Shown piece by piece: positions 16,956-26,946 of a DNA stretch of 33,703 nucleotides. How positions within the stretch are numbered: position 1 is the stretch's first letter; every line of letters begins with the position of its first letter. The notes beneath the pieces are model-generated. The model searched no databases, was not told the origin of the DNA, and was given only the letters and a program-made list of their open reading frames with translations. The translations under genes and the position numbers were made by a program. Source of the stretch: Candidatus Limadaptatus stercoravium (lineage in GTDB: Bacteria > Bacillota > Clostridia > Christensenellales > CAG-917); assembly GCA_018710835.1 (NCBI GenBank), contig DVJC01000080.1, forward strand, positions 1-33,703. The letters are read 5' to 3'.

Positions 16956-19439
16956 ATGAAAAAAGGTCGGGAAAAATGTGCCGGTGCCGCCGCCGGAGCG
17001 CCTCCCTCCGGGGACAAAATGACGGGCGGCGGCAAGAAAACCGGGCTTGGAAAAAAACTCCTGAAACTTACCGCCGTCGCCGTGACCGCGGTCGTCCTGC
17101 TGCTCGGCGCAGCGACGCTCGGCGGATATATTTGGTTCACGAAATGGGCTGACGGAGCTGAATTCGACGCCGCGCTGCTCCCCACCGCCACCGCCCTGCC
17201 GGTCGTCCTGGACGTAAACGGTGAAAAACTCCCGTACGCCGCGGACAATTACGTCGATCCCTCCTCCGTGCCCGAACACGTCAAGGCGGCGTTCGTGGCT
17301 CTCGAGGACAAACGCTTCTATTCGCACAAAGGCTACGACCCGAAAGGCATAATCCGGGCGGTATTGCGCAACATCAAAGCCGGCAAAGCGGTCGAGGGCG
17401 CGTCCACCATCACCCAACAGCTGGTGAAAAACACGCACCTCAGCGCCGAACGCACCCTGTCGCGCAAACTCAAAGAGATCGCCATCGCAATGAAGATCGA
17501 GGAGAACTACTCCAAAGACGAGATACTCGCCATGTATCTCTCCGTCATATACTTCGGCGCGGGCGCGTACGGCATCAACGAGGCGAGCCGCATCTATTTC
17601 GGCTGCGAACCCTGCGATCTTACGGTAGCTCAGGCGGCGACGCTTGCCGGCATACTCAAAAACCCCTCCCGTTATTCTCCCAAAAACAGCGTAGGACGCG
17701 CCACCGAAAGACGCAATCTCGTGCTCGACGTCATGTGCCGGGAGGGTTACATCACCGAAGCTGAACGCGACGAGGCGAAAGCGGAGAAAATGCGCCTTGC
17801 AAAAGAGGGGGAAGAGGGGGAAAATTATGCGGAGCAGTACGTTGCGGCGGCGGTGCGCGAAGCGTGCGGGATGCTCGGCATCACGGAATACCGGCTCGGC
17901 AACTCCGGACTGGTCATCATGACGGCTTTCGACCCGGAAAAGCAGAAGATTCTCGCCGAAGAAACGCTCGACCGCTCCAACTACTCCGACGGCGGCGTAA
18001 ACGGCTCCGCGGTGCTCCTCGACAACGCGACGGGAGAGATAGCGGCATACTTCGGCACACTCGGTTACGAGATATCGCGCCAGGCGGGCTCCGTCCTCAA
18101 ACCGCTCGCCGTATACGCTCCCGCGCTCGACACGGGCGCGGTCACGCTCGCCACTCCCGTACGCGACGAAAAGACGGACTTCGGCGGATACTCACCCGAC
18201 AATTTCGACGGCGTTTACTACGGCGACACCACGCCGCGCGAAGCCATCAAACATTCTATGAACACGGCGGCGGTGAAAGTACTCTCGTATGTCGGCACGG
18301 ATACCGCGCTCGGCTATCTGCGGAAACTGGGAGTGAAAGTTTCCGAAAAGGATTCCAACCTCGCTCTCGCGCTGGGGGCGACGGCGGAAGGGACCAATCC
18401 GCGCATTCTCGCAGGAGCTTACTCGGCGCTGGCGCGCGGCGGAAACTACGTCAAGCCGCACTTCGTAAGGGCGATAGTAAAAGACGGAGTCAAGACCGCC
18501 TCCCCGGACGTGCACGCGGAAAGAGTCTTTTCGCCCGAAACCGCGGCGCTCGTCACGGACTGCCTCGAAGATACGGCGAAGTCCGGCACGGCGCGCACGC
18601 TTTCATCTCTCGGTATTGCGGTCGCGGGCAAGACCGGCACGGTACAGCGCGACGGAGAATACAACACCGACGCATGGAGCGTGAGTTACACCTCGGAATA
18701 CACTCTTGCCGTGTGGCACGGCGCGGAGAAAACGACCGAGCTGGGCGGAGGCCATCCCACCCGTCACGCCGCCGAGGTGTGGCGCAGAATATATGCGGGC
18801 GAAAAACCGCCCTCCTTCGAGCTTCCGCGCGGCGTGGTGCGAGAAAACGTGGACGTCTACTCGACTTTCAAAAACAAAAAAGCCACTCTCGCCTCGCCGT
18901 CCACCCCCAAAGAGTACGTCCGCTCCGAACTGTTCGCGGCAAAATTCCGTGCGGACGAGTGCGGCTCGCGTTTCGACGCGCCAGTCCCGGTATTCTCGCT
19001 CGCGGCGGACGGCAGCACCGTCACAGTCACGCTTACCGCGGAGCCTGCATTCGACTATACCGTACTTTGCTCCGACGTGCTGGGCACGCGCATCGCAGGC
19101 ACCGTTTCGGGACAGACAGGCGAATTCGTCCCCTCTTCGGCGGGCGTACGGCTCGAAAGACGCCGGACTTTCCCCTTCGGTCCGGACGGATACGGCGGCA
19201 TAAGCGGCAATCCGCGCCTCGGCGCGCCCGACGAAACCGACGGCGGAACAGACGGATCGGACTCGGACGGCGGCGAACTCTACCCCGACAAAACCGTGAC
19301 ATTCACGCATATTCCCTTTTCCTTCGGCGGCAAAGTGACCTACACCGTGCAAATGTCCGTCGCGGACGGTGACGGCGCGGTCATCGGCGCTCTCTCCAAA
19401 GACTGCTTCGTATCGCAGCCGCTGGACCGCATCTTGTGA
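16956..19439 (+). CDS. Class A penicillin-binding protein (GT51 plus transpeptidase)
   Basis: ALEDKRFYSHKG, GASTITQQLVKN, SVLK (SxxK), SMN (SxN), KTGT. Confidence 0.93.
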   Translation: MKKGREKCAGAAAGAPPSGDKMTGGGKKTGLGKKLLKLTAVAVTAVVLLLGAATLGGYIWFTKWADGAEFDAALLPTATALPVVLDVNGEKLPYAADNYVDPSSVPEHVKAAFVALEDKRFYSHKGYDPKGIIRAVLRNIKAGKAVEGASTITQQLVKNTHLSAERTLSRKLKEIAIAMKIEENYSKDEILAMYLSVIYFGAGAYGINEASRIYFGCEPCDLTVAQAATLAGILKNPSRYSPKNSVGRATERRNLVLDVMCREGYITEAERDEAKAEKMRLAKEGEEGENYAEQYVAAAVREACGMLGITEYRLGNSGLVIMTAFDPEKQKILAEETLDRSNYSDGGVNGSAVLLDNATGEIAAYFGTLGYEISRQAGSVLKPLAVYAPALDTGAVTLATPVRDEKTDFGGYSPDNFDGVYYGDTTPREAIKHSMNTAAVKVLSYVGTDTALGYLRKLGVKVSEKDSNLALALGATAEGTNPRILAGAYSALARGGNYVKPHFVRAIVKDGVKTASPDVHAERVFSPETAALVTDCLEDTAKSGTARTLSSLGIAVAGKTGTVQRDGEYNTDAWSVSYTSEYTLAVWHGAEKTTELGGGHPTRHAAEVWRRIYAGEKPPSFELPRGVVRENVDVYSTFKNKKATLASPSTPKEYVRSELFAAKFRADECGSRFDAPVPVFSLAADGSTVTVTLTAEPAFDYTVLCSDVLGTRIAGTVSGQTGEFVPSSAGVRLERRRTFPFGPDGYGGISGNPRLGAPDETDGGTDGSDSDGGELYPDKTVTFTHIPFSFGGKVTYTVQMSVADGDGAVIGALSKDCFVSQPLDRIL

Positions 19440-19493
19440 TCCGTCGGAGTTCCGTCCGCGGCGCACTGAGTCCGAGCGTACACCGGCGCATGC

Positions 19494-19533
19494 AAAAAGC
19501 CCTGCGGGACCGCGGGACCATGCAGGGCTTTTT
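19494..19533. terminator. Bidirectional intrinsic terminator between PBP gene and thiI
   Basis: AAAAAGCCCTGC ... GCAGGGCTTTTT between convergent genes. Confidence 0.85.
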
Positions 19534-19571
19534 ACGTAAAATTGACGTCCGGACGCGCATTGCGGAGCCGT

Positions 19572-20747
19572 TCAGCACTCCTCTACGGCGGCGAGCGCGC
19601 TGTTCACGAGTTCGTCAACGGGAAGCGGCGACTCCGCTTTCCGCACGGACGCGAGCGAAGGATGAATGACAGGAGATTTGGGCAGGAACACCGTGCAGCA
19701 GTCCTCGTACGGCTGTATCGAGGTGTCGTAAGTGCCTATCTTCTTGGCGATTGCCACGATTTCGTCCTTGTCCATGCCTATGAGCGGACGGAATACGGGG
19801 AGCGTCGCGGTATCCCCTGTGCACGTCATGCTTTCCACCGTCTGGGAAGCGACCTGTCCCAGGCTCTCTCCCGTGATGAGCGCGCCGCAGTCGTGCGCCT
19901 CCGCAAGACGGCACGCGATGCGCATCATGAATCTGCGCATTATCGTGATCATCATGTTGGCCGGACAATTTTTGTGTATGGCAAGTTGTATATCCGTGAA
20001 CGGCACGACGAAAAGACGTATCTCTCCGGCATATTTTTCGGCGATATCTCTCAGTTCCGCCACCTTTTCGCGCGCTTTGTCGGACGTGTACGGCGGAGAG
20101 GCAAAGTGCACGGCGAATATCTTCATGCCGCGTTTTGCCATCATGTACGCCGCCACCGGGGAATCTATGCCGCCGGACAGCAGCAGCATTCCGCGCCCGG
20201 AGCACCCGACGGGAAGTCCGCCCGCGCCGGGAATGACGTCCGTGTAGACGAGGGCGACGCCGTTTTCGCGCACGTCCACCCTGAAGTCGCAGTCATAGTC
20301 CGTAAGGTCCACCTTGTAGCGTCCGAGAGCGAGCACCGAACCGCCGAGCGCCGCCGCGATCTCCGCGGACGTCATGGGGATGCGCTTGTCGGCGCGCTTC
20401 ACCGTCACGCGGAAACGCAGCTTCCCCTCCGTGTTTTCGGCGGCTTTTTTTGCGGCTTTCACCAGCGACTGCCTGATTTCGGGGAAATCCTCGTCCGCAC
20501 GCACCGCCACTTTGTCGGCGACGGAAAGCGAATGTATGCCGAACACCCTTGTGAGCCGTCCGATCAGCTCTCCGCAGTCGTCGTCGGCAAAGTTCTCGAC
20601 AAAATATCTGCCCTGCGAGCGCGAAAACGCGCACTTTACGCCTTTGAGAGCGCTTTTGATGTTGCGTATGAGCATGGATTCGAAATAGTCCCTGTTCTTT
20701 CCTTTCAGGAAAAGCTCTCCGAATCTTATCACGATCACTCTTTCCAT
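19572..20747 (-). CDS. thiI: tRNA 4-thiouridine synthase ThiI (no rhodanese domain)
   Basis: MERVIVIRFGELFLKGKNR, LLSGGIDSPVAAYMM, GESLGQVASQT. Confidence 0.95.
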   Translation of the reverse strand: MERVIVIRFGELFLKGKNRDYFESMLIRNIKSALKGVKCAFSRSQGRYFVENFADDDCGELIGRLTRVFGIHSLSVADKVAVRADEDFPEIRQSLVKAAKKAAENTEGKLRFRVTVKRADKRIPMTSAEIAAALGGSVLALGRYKVDLTDYDCDFRVDVRENGVALVYTDVIPGAGGLPVGCSGRGMLLLSGGIDSPVAAYMMAKRGMKIFAVHFASPPYTSDKAREKVAELRDIAEKYAGEIRLFVVPFTDIQLAIHKNCPANMMITIMRRFMMRIACRLAEAHDCGALITGESLGQVASQTVESMTCTGDTATLPVFRPLIGMDKDEIVAIAKKIGTYDTSIQPYEDCCTVFLPKSPVIHPSLASVRKAESPLPVDELVNSALAAVEEC

Positions 20748-20792
20748 AACCCGTTTCCTTTTTGTTTTCTTTTGTCCGCGGTGCCGCCGGAG

Positions 20793-21929
20793 CTACTTGC
20801 GCGCGTATTCGCGCAGTTTCGCCGCCTCTTCCGCGGCTGCCTCCGCGACTTCTGCGGCTTGAGATATGTCGTTGAACTCCGACACGCTGAAGCGCACTAT
20901 ACCGTCGCGGTAATGCTCGTCCAGTCCGAGCAGCGTCTTGAACCTGCTCTCCCTGTGGGAGGAACACGCCGATCCGACACCAACCAGAATGCCCCGTTTT
21001 TCAAGCGCGTGCAGAAGCACCTCTCCGCGCACTCCGCCGAATGCGACGGTGAGGATGTGGGGAGCGGAGCGCTCTGTATCCGTGATTATCCTGACTTCGG
21101 GGCACGCACTTTGCAATTCCGACTTTAACTGCTCTATAAAATTGCGTTTTTTAGAATAGTTTGCTTCGAAATCGCGCATGGTCTGCTCTGCGGCGAAGGC
21201 AAACGCTTCGACGGCAGGTCCGTTCTCCGTCCCGGAACGGAAGCCTTTCTCCTGCCCTCCGCCGTAGACAAGCGGCTTTACGGGCGCGCCCTTTGCGACA
21301 TACAGCGCGCCGATACCCTTGGGACCGTGTATCTTGTGTGATGACACCGAGTAAAGATCGACGCCGAGATCGCGCAGATTGACCTTGATCTTGCCGAACG
21401 CCTGTACGCCGTCGCTGTGGAAAACCGCCTTCGGGGCGACGCGCTTTGTCAGCGCCGCAAGTTTCTTTATGTCGTTCACAGCCCCCGTTTCGTTGCTGAC
21501 GTGCATTACGGAAACGAGCGACACGTCGCACGAAAGCAGCCCGGCGAACTTCTCCTCGTCAACGCCGCCGTCAGGTTTTATCGGAGCAAACACCACATCG
21601 AAACCCTGTTCTTTCAGCTGTTTTGCCGGGTTGATGACCGCGTCGTGCTCCCCTTCGCCCACTATGATACGGCTGCCTTTCGCCTTTCTCGTGCACATGA
21701 GCGCGGTGTTGTCCGCCTCCGTTCCGCCGGAAAGGAAGTACACATCTCCGTCGCCGGCTTTCAGCGCGGCGGACACCTTTTCTCTCGCCTCCTTTATGCG
21801 TCTGCTTTCGTCGGAGGCTTCCTTGTACAGCGCGGAGGCGTTGAACCATCTCTCACCGCACGCCTGCGCCATCAATGTTATTGCGCCGTCGTACATTCTG
21901 GTGGTCGCGGCATTGTCAAGATATATCAT
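20793..21929 (-). CDS. Cysteine desulfurase (IscS/NifS family)
   Basis: Start MIYLDNAATT at 21929; SSHKIHGPKGIGALY; SACSSH; adjacent to thiI. Confidence 0.93.
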   Translation of the reverse strand: MIYLDNAATTRMYDGAITLMAQACGERWFNASALYKEASDESRRIKEAREKVSAALKAGDGDVYFLSGGTEADNTALMCTRKAKGSRIIVGEGEHDAVINPAKQLKEQGFDVVFAPIKPDGGVDEEKFAGLLSCDVSLVSVMHVSNETGAVNDIKKLAALTKRVAPKAVFHSDGVQAFGKIKVNLRDLGVDLYSVSSHKIHGPKGIGALYVAKGAPVKPLVYGGGQEKGFRSGTENGPAVEAFAFAAEQTMRDFEANYSKKRNFIEQLKSELQSACPEVRIITDTERSAPHILTVAFGGVRGEVLLHALEKRGILVGVGSACSSHRESRFKTLLGLDEHYRDGIVRFSVSEFNDISQAAEVAEAAAEEAAKLREYARK

Positions 21930-22441
21930 TTCTCCTCCGTATGCGTTCCGCCGGATGTTCTCCCCGCGCGGAGCTTTTCGCTTATCAGCGCGGTCATATA
22001 GTCGTCGGGCGCAAACAACAGCCTGTAGATCTCGTCGCCGACCGCGAAAGTCATCGCTTTGATGTCGGGCATATTCGCGCCTGCGGCCGCAAGAAAGTCC
22101 TTTTCCGTCACTATGTCGTAGAATCCCGTGAAGGATCTGACGTCCGAGAGCGCTATTTCCAGCATTCTTCTGCCTCTGCCGGCTATGTTTGCGCGCGACA
22201 CGACGAGTTTTGTCCCCGTGAAGGCGTACTCGTACTCTTTTGGTGAGGAATAAAACCTCTGCGTAAGCCATATTCCGCCGGCAAGCGCCACCGCGACTGC
22301 GAAAAACACCCAGTAACTGAAAAAGACCGCGACGGGTATCAGCCCCAGCCCCGCAAGCTGCAGCACCATGCCCAGGATCTGATCTCTCCGCGCACCCTTT
22401 CTCAGGGCGACTTCTTCGCGCTGAACGTATATGTCGGTCAT
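21926..22441 (-). CDS. Two-TM hypothetical protein, DUF6106-like
   Basis: N-terminal TM pair then soluble domain; overlaps the stop of mutS2 (ATGA) and the start of the desulfurase. Confidence 0.55.
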   Translation of the reverse strand: MTDIYVQREEVALRKGARRDQILGMVLQLAGLGLIPVAVFFSYWVFFAVAVALAGGIWLTQRFYSSPKEYEYAFTGTKLVVSRANIAGRGRRMLEIALSDVRSFTGFYDIVTEKDFLAAAGANMPDIKAMTFAVGDEIYRLLFAPDDYMTALISEKLRAGRTSGGTHTEEK

Positions 22442-24486
22442 TTTACTTTGTAATAGTCCCCCTGTCTGACTTTTACGGCAAGTTTGCCGAAGGCGACTTC
22501 CGCTTCTCCCCGCGCGTTCACACCCTTAAGCTGTCCGCGCCTTGCGAGCGACTTCACCCACACGAAATCGCCCGGCTCAAGCGGCGTATCGTCAGGCTCG
22601 TCCTCGACGATGCTTTCGGTATCGTACTTGGCTGAGATGTTCTGCAGCTTACGCTTCAATGCCCGCGCGGCGAAGATGTCCTTGTCCTCCACGCTGTCCT
22701 TTGCAAGCAGCGACTTGAGCTGATCTATGATCTCGTCCGCTTCTTCCACCGAGTCCTCGATGAGCCGTTTGGTTTCGCGGCGTATGCTTTCGTCCAGTTT
22801 CTCGCGCTTCTCGGCGATGAGTTTCTTTTCGTTCTCCGCTTCCCTTAGCGCGCTTGCGGCTTTTTCTCTGTCCAGGGACGCGTCGGACACGAGCTGTTCG
22901 GCGCGCCTGCGGGTCTGCTCCGCCGCGGAAAGCACGTTGTCGAACTGCCTTTTTTCGGCGGATATTCTCGTCCGCGCGTTTTCGATTATGCTCTTGTCAA
23001 GCCCCAGTCCCGAAGCGATGTCCAGCGCGTTGGACGTTCCGATCGCGCCCATGACCAGCCGGAACGTCGGGCGGAACGTTGCGGTATCGAATTCCATTGA
23101 CGCCGCGACAACTCCTTTCGTCGTCAGGGCGTATTCCTTGAGATCGTTGAAGTGCGACGTGACGAGAAACTTCGCGCCCGTACGCATAACATAGTCCGAT
23201 ATACTCACGGCAAGCGCCGCGCCTTCGCCGGGATCCGTACCCGCACCCAGCTCGTCGAACAGCACAAGCGAATGCTCCGTGATCTTGCCGAGTATCTCTA
23301 TGATGTTCCTTATATGCGCGGAGAATGTCGAAAGGCTCTGTTCGATGCTCTGTTCGTCGCCGATGTCGCTGTACACGCCGTCGAACACGGGCACTTTAGC
23401 GCCCTTTGCCGGCACATACATTCCGGACAGCGCCATGCACACGAAAAGTCCCGTCATCTTGAGCGTCACGGTCTTTCCGCCGGTGTTCGGACCCGTGATG
23501 AGCAGCATCTTTTCCTCCGGCTTCATTCCGAGTGTAAGCGGAACAACCTTTTTAGCGTCGATCAGCGGATGCCTTCCCTCTTTGACGGACAGCTCTCCCT
23601 CCGCACTGAGTTCGGGGCGCACCGCCTTCATCTCGTGCGCAAGCTGTGCGCGCGCGAAGATCGCGTCCATCTCCACTATCACGGCGTAACTCGCCTGAAG
23701 TCTGTCGCTGTGCGCGCGGACGGAGATCGAGAAATTGCGCAGTATGCGCTCTATCTCCGCCTGTTCGTTGAGCTTCTCCGTCTTGAGCTCGTTGTTGAGC
23801 TCCACGATCTGCATGGGTTCGATGTACAGCGTCGCTCCGGACGCGGACTGATCGTGCACAAGACCGCTTATCGCTCCCTTGAACTCGCTCTTTACGGGAA
23901 TGACGTATCTGTCGCCGCGCACCGTGACTATGCTGTCCTGCAGATATTTGTGGTAGGCAGGCGATGTGACGAACAGCTGAAGTCTGGTCTTGACGTTGTC
24001 GCCGAGTTTCCTTATACGCAGACGTATCGCGCGCAGTTCGGGCGTGGCGTTGTCCGCCACCTCTGTTTCGGAGATGAAGGAGTCGAAGATGTCTTTCTCC
24101 AGCTCTTCGTCGGAATAAAGTCCCGCGATCATACCGTGAAGTCCGGGTATGCCGGTGACTGCGGACACGGATTTCCGGAGCCGCCGCGCCACGCGCAGCG
24201 CCCTGCCAACGCGGAGTATCTCCGGGATGGACAGCACCGCGCCCTTCTCCGCTTTGAGGAGAGTTTCCTCTATGTCGTCCACGGCAAACGAGGGCGATAC
24301 GGAGAACTCGAAAAGAGTCCTGTCCGCCTCCGCGGTCATGTCGAGAGCGAGCTCCGCCTCCGTGCGCACGCCGACGGGACGGAGCCCGCGGCATGCGGCT
24401 TTGCCGCCCTCGGACTGTGCGCGGGCGGCAAGCATTTCGAGAATTTTCCCGTATTCGAGTGTGTTAAGACTTTTGTCGTCAAACAT
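22438..24486 (-). CDS. mutS2: Endonuclease MutS2/RqcU-like ATPase, apparently without C-terminal Smr domain
   Basis: MFDDKSLNTLEYGKILEML, LLITGPNTGGKTVTLK, LFDELGAGTDPGEGAALA; ends ...FGKLAVKVRQGDYYKVK*. Confidence 0.9.
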   Translation of the reverse strand: MFDDKSLNTLEYGKILEMLAARAQSEGGKAACRGLRPVGVRTEAELALDMTAEADRTLFEFSVSPSFAVDDIEETLLKAEKGAVLSIPEILRVGRALRVARRLRKSVSAVTGIPGLHGMIAGLYSDEELEKDIFDSFISETEVADNATPELRAIRLRIRKLGDNVKTRLQLFVTSPAYHKYLQDSIVTVRGDRYVIPVKSEFKGAISGLVHDQSASGATLYIEPMQIVELNNELKTEKLNEQAEIERILRNFSISVRAHSDRLQASYAVIVEMDAIFARAQLAHEMKAVRPELSAEGELSVKEGRHPLIDAKKVVPLTLGMKPEEKMLLITGPNTGGKTVTLKMTGLFVCMALSGMYVPAKGAKVPVFDGVYSDIGDEQSIEQSLSTFSAHIRNIIEILGKITEHSLVLFDELGAGTDPGEGAALAVSISDYVMRTGAKFLVTSHFNDLKEYALTTKGVVAASMEFDTATFRPTFRLVMGAIGTSNALDIASGLGLDKSIIENARTRISAEKRQFDNVLSAAEQTRRRAEQLVSDASLDREKAASALREAENEKKLIAEKREKLDESIRRETKRLIEDSVEEADEIIDQLKSLLAKDSVEDKDIFAARALKRKLQNISAKYDTESIVEDEPDDTPLEPGDFVWVKSLARRGQLKGVNARGEAEVAFGKLAVKVRQGDYYKVK

Positions 24487-24552
24487 ATCTTTTCGGTTGC
24501 GTTTCCGCAAAGGCGCGGACTCCGTGCGGAGACGCGGCTTTCCGTCTTGTCG

Positions 24553-26946
24553 TCAGGCGCGGATCTTCGCCCCGAAAGCGCTTTCGAGTGCGGAAAGTAT
24601 CTTCTGCATCTCGGCGGCGATCTCGTCGTCGGTGAGCGTGCGTTCGACGGAAGAGAAAGTGAAGCTCATAGCGACGCTCTTCATACCTTCTCCCACCTGC
24701 GCTCCGCGGTAGACGTCGAACACGTCGGAACCGGTGAGATGCTCCGCGCCGGCGCTCTCCGCCGCGGCAATCATATCCCCTGCGTGCACGCCGTCCGCCA
24801 CCACGACCGCGAGGTCGCGCTCGACGGGCGGATATTTGGAGAACGCCTTGAACCCGCATCCCCCCTTGCACACGCCGTACAGCGCGGCAAGATCCAGCTC
24901 CGCAGCATACATTCTGACGTCCGCGCCGTATTCCTCCGCGACGTCGGGATGGATCTCGCCCGCAAATCCGACGTGCGTCCCGTCCGCGGAAATGTCCGCG
25001 CCCCTGCCGGGATGCAGGAAAGGCAGCCCGGACACACCGAACGCCGCTTTGACGTGCAATGCGTCGAAGAGTCCCTCTATCACGCCTTTGAGCGTAAAGA
25101 AATCCGTGTCCGCACCGTACATGCCGATGACGAGTTTTTCCCTCTCTTCGGGCAGTTCGGTGAGAGGCAGGGAGTGCGGATGATAGGTCTTTGCTATCTC
25201 GAAAAGCGCCGCGCTCTTATTGAAATGCGCCGCGTTGTAGGCGAGCACTTCGAGCATGCTGTGCGTAAGTACCGTGCGCATGACGCTGAGAGCCTCGCCG
25301 AGAGGATTGACGAGTTCCACCCACTTGCGCAGATCGCTGTCCGCGGGTATGCGGAGTTTGTCAGCAAACGTCGGAGAGGTAAACGAATAGGTGATGCACT
25401 CGCTGAGTCCCTCCGCGGCAAGCTCCTCCTTGACCTTGTTGCGGAACGCGATATCCGCGGGCACGCCGCCGCGCGTGAGTCCCGAATGCCTGAACAGCGT
25501 GGGCTTCACATGCGAGTAGCCGTACACCCTGATGAACTCTTCCGCAATGTCGTTCACTCCGTCGATGTCCGACCTCGCGTCGGGGACGTGCGCAACGAGC
25601 GTCCCGTCCTCTTTCTTCGACACGGGGATGCCCAGACGGGAGAGAATGTCCACGAGTTTCTTTTCGGGCACGGCGCAGCCGAGTATCCGAGCTATCTTCG
25701 CCGTCGTGAACGCGATGTCGCGCACTTCGGCGTAATCGACCTTGACGTCGATCAGTCCCTTGCCTATCTCGCCGCTGCCCGTTTCGTATATGAGCGTGAG
25801 AGCGCGCTTCAAACCGTACTCCTGCGAGGCGAAATCGATGCCCTTTTCGTAGCGCGCCGAACTGTCCGACCGCAGGTTGAGCGCGCGCGAAGTGCGGCGC
25901 ACGCTGTCGCGGGCGAATTTGGCGGATTCGAAGATTATCGTGGAAGTGTCAGCCTGTATGCCGCTGTATTCACCGCCCATTATGCCCGCTACCGCAACGG
26001 GTTTTTCCGCGTCGCAGATCGCAAGCATGGAGGAAGTCATTTTGTTTTCCTTGCCGTCGAGAGTGACAATGCGCTCCCCTTCTTCGGCGTTCCTCACGAC
26101 GATCCTGCCCCCCGCAAGATACCTCAGATCAAAGGCATGCATGGGCTGTCCTATTTCCGTAAGGACGTAATTCGTGATGTCCACTATATTGTTAATGGGA
26201 CGGATGCCCACCGCTCTCAGGCGTTTGCGCATCTTTTCGGGGGACGGGAATATCTTCACGTTCCGCACGCACGCCGCCATATACCTCGGACAAAGTTCGC
26301 GGTTCCTCACCTCAACGCCCACCGCGTCGCCGACGTCCGCGCCGGTCGCTTCGTAACGTATCTCCGGCTCGCGGCACTCCGTGCCGAGCGCCACCGCAAC
26401 TTCTTTTGCGAGCTTGTATATGCTGTTGCAGTCGGGACGGTTGGCAGTCACGGAAACGTCGAGCACCACGTCGTCGAAACCGAGCGCGACAGCAGCGTCC
26501 TCGCCGAGAGGCGTGCCTTCGGGAAAACGCAGGATGTCGTCCTCTTTCTGTCCGTCGATGTCCGCGGCGGAGAGCCCTATCTCCTCCGGTCCGCAGAACA
26601 TCCCCTCGGAGAGCACTCCCCTGAGTTCGCCGCGCTTTATCGCGTGTCCGTCCGCGAGCACCGCGCCGTCAAGAGCGACGGCGGTATATTCGCCGCCCTC
26701 GACGGGCACGTTGGTCACCACCTGTATGGTTTTGCCGCCGACGTCGACCTGCGTCACGCGCAGTCTGTCCGCGGCGGGATGTTTTTCGACGGACAGGATT
26801 TTGCACGTTTTTACAAGCGACGCTTTTTTCGCCTGATATTCTATCCCTTCCACCTCGAAGCCTATCGCCACGAGTTTTGCGGCGAGCTCTTCGGGCGTGA
26901 CGTTTATATCCACATAATCTTTAAGCCATGAGATCGGTGCGAGCAT
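24553..26946 (-). CDS. pheT: Phenylalanine-tRNA ligase beta subunit
   Basis: MLAPISWLKDYVDI..., GVLSEGMFCGPEE, NRPDCNSIYKLAKEVA; ends in anticodon-binding FDX domain. Confidence 0.96.
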   Translation of the reverse strand: MLAPISWLKDYVDINVTPEELAAKLVAIGFEVEGIEYQAKKASLVKTCKILSVEKHPAADRLRVTQVDVGGKTIQVVTNVPVEGGEYTAVALDGAVLADGHAIKRGELRGVLSEGMFCGPEEIGLSAADIDGQKEDDILRFPEGTPLGEDAAVALGFDDVVLDVSVTANRPDCNSIYKLAKEVAVALGTECREPEIRYEATGADVGDAVGVEVRNRELCPRYMAACVRNVKIFPSPEKMRKRLRAVGIRPINNIVDITNYVLTEIGQPMHAFDLRYLAGGRIVVRNAEEGERIVTLDGKENKMTSSMLAICDAEKPVAVAGIMGGEYSGIQADTSTIIFESAKFARDSVRRTSRALNLRSDSSARYEKGIDFASQEYGLKRALTLIYETGSGEIGKGLIDVKVDYAEVRDIAFTTAKIARILGCAVPEKKLVDILSRLGIPVSKKEDGTLVAHVPDARSDIDGVNDIAEEFIRVYGYSHVKPTLFRHSGLTRGGVPADIAFRNKVKEELAAEGLSECITYSFTSPTFADKLRIPADSDLRKWVELVNPLGEALSVMRTVLTHSMLEVLAYNAAHFNKSAALFEIAKTYHPHSLPLTELPEEREKLVIGMYGADTDFFTLKGVIEGLFDALHVKAAFGVSGLPFLHPGRGADISADGTHVGFAGEIHPDVAEEYGADVRMYAAELDLAALYGVCKGGCGFKAFSKYPPVERDLAVVVADGVHAGDMIAAAESAGAEHLTGSDVFDVYRGAQVGEGMKSVAMSFTFSSVERTLTDDEIAAEMQKILSALESAFGAKIRA

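Noticed and set aside
17864-19372. 502-aa Arg-rich ORF overlapping the PBP gene
   Set aside because: Alternate frame of the class A PBP gene.
19542-21128. 528-aa plus-strand ORF
   Set aside because: Antisense to thiI/cysteine desulfurase.
23152-26931. 1259-aa plus-strand ORF
   Set aside because: Antisense shadow of mutS2/pheT, both strongly supported on the minus strand; His/Arg-rich composition typical of reverse-frame translation of high-GC genes.
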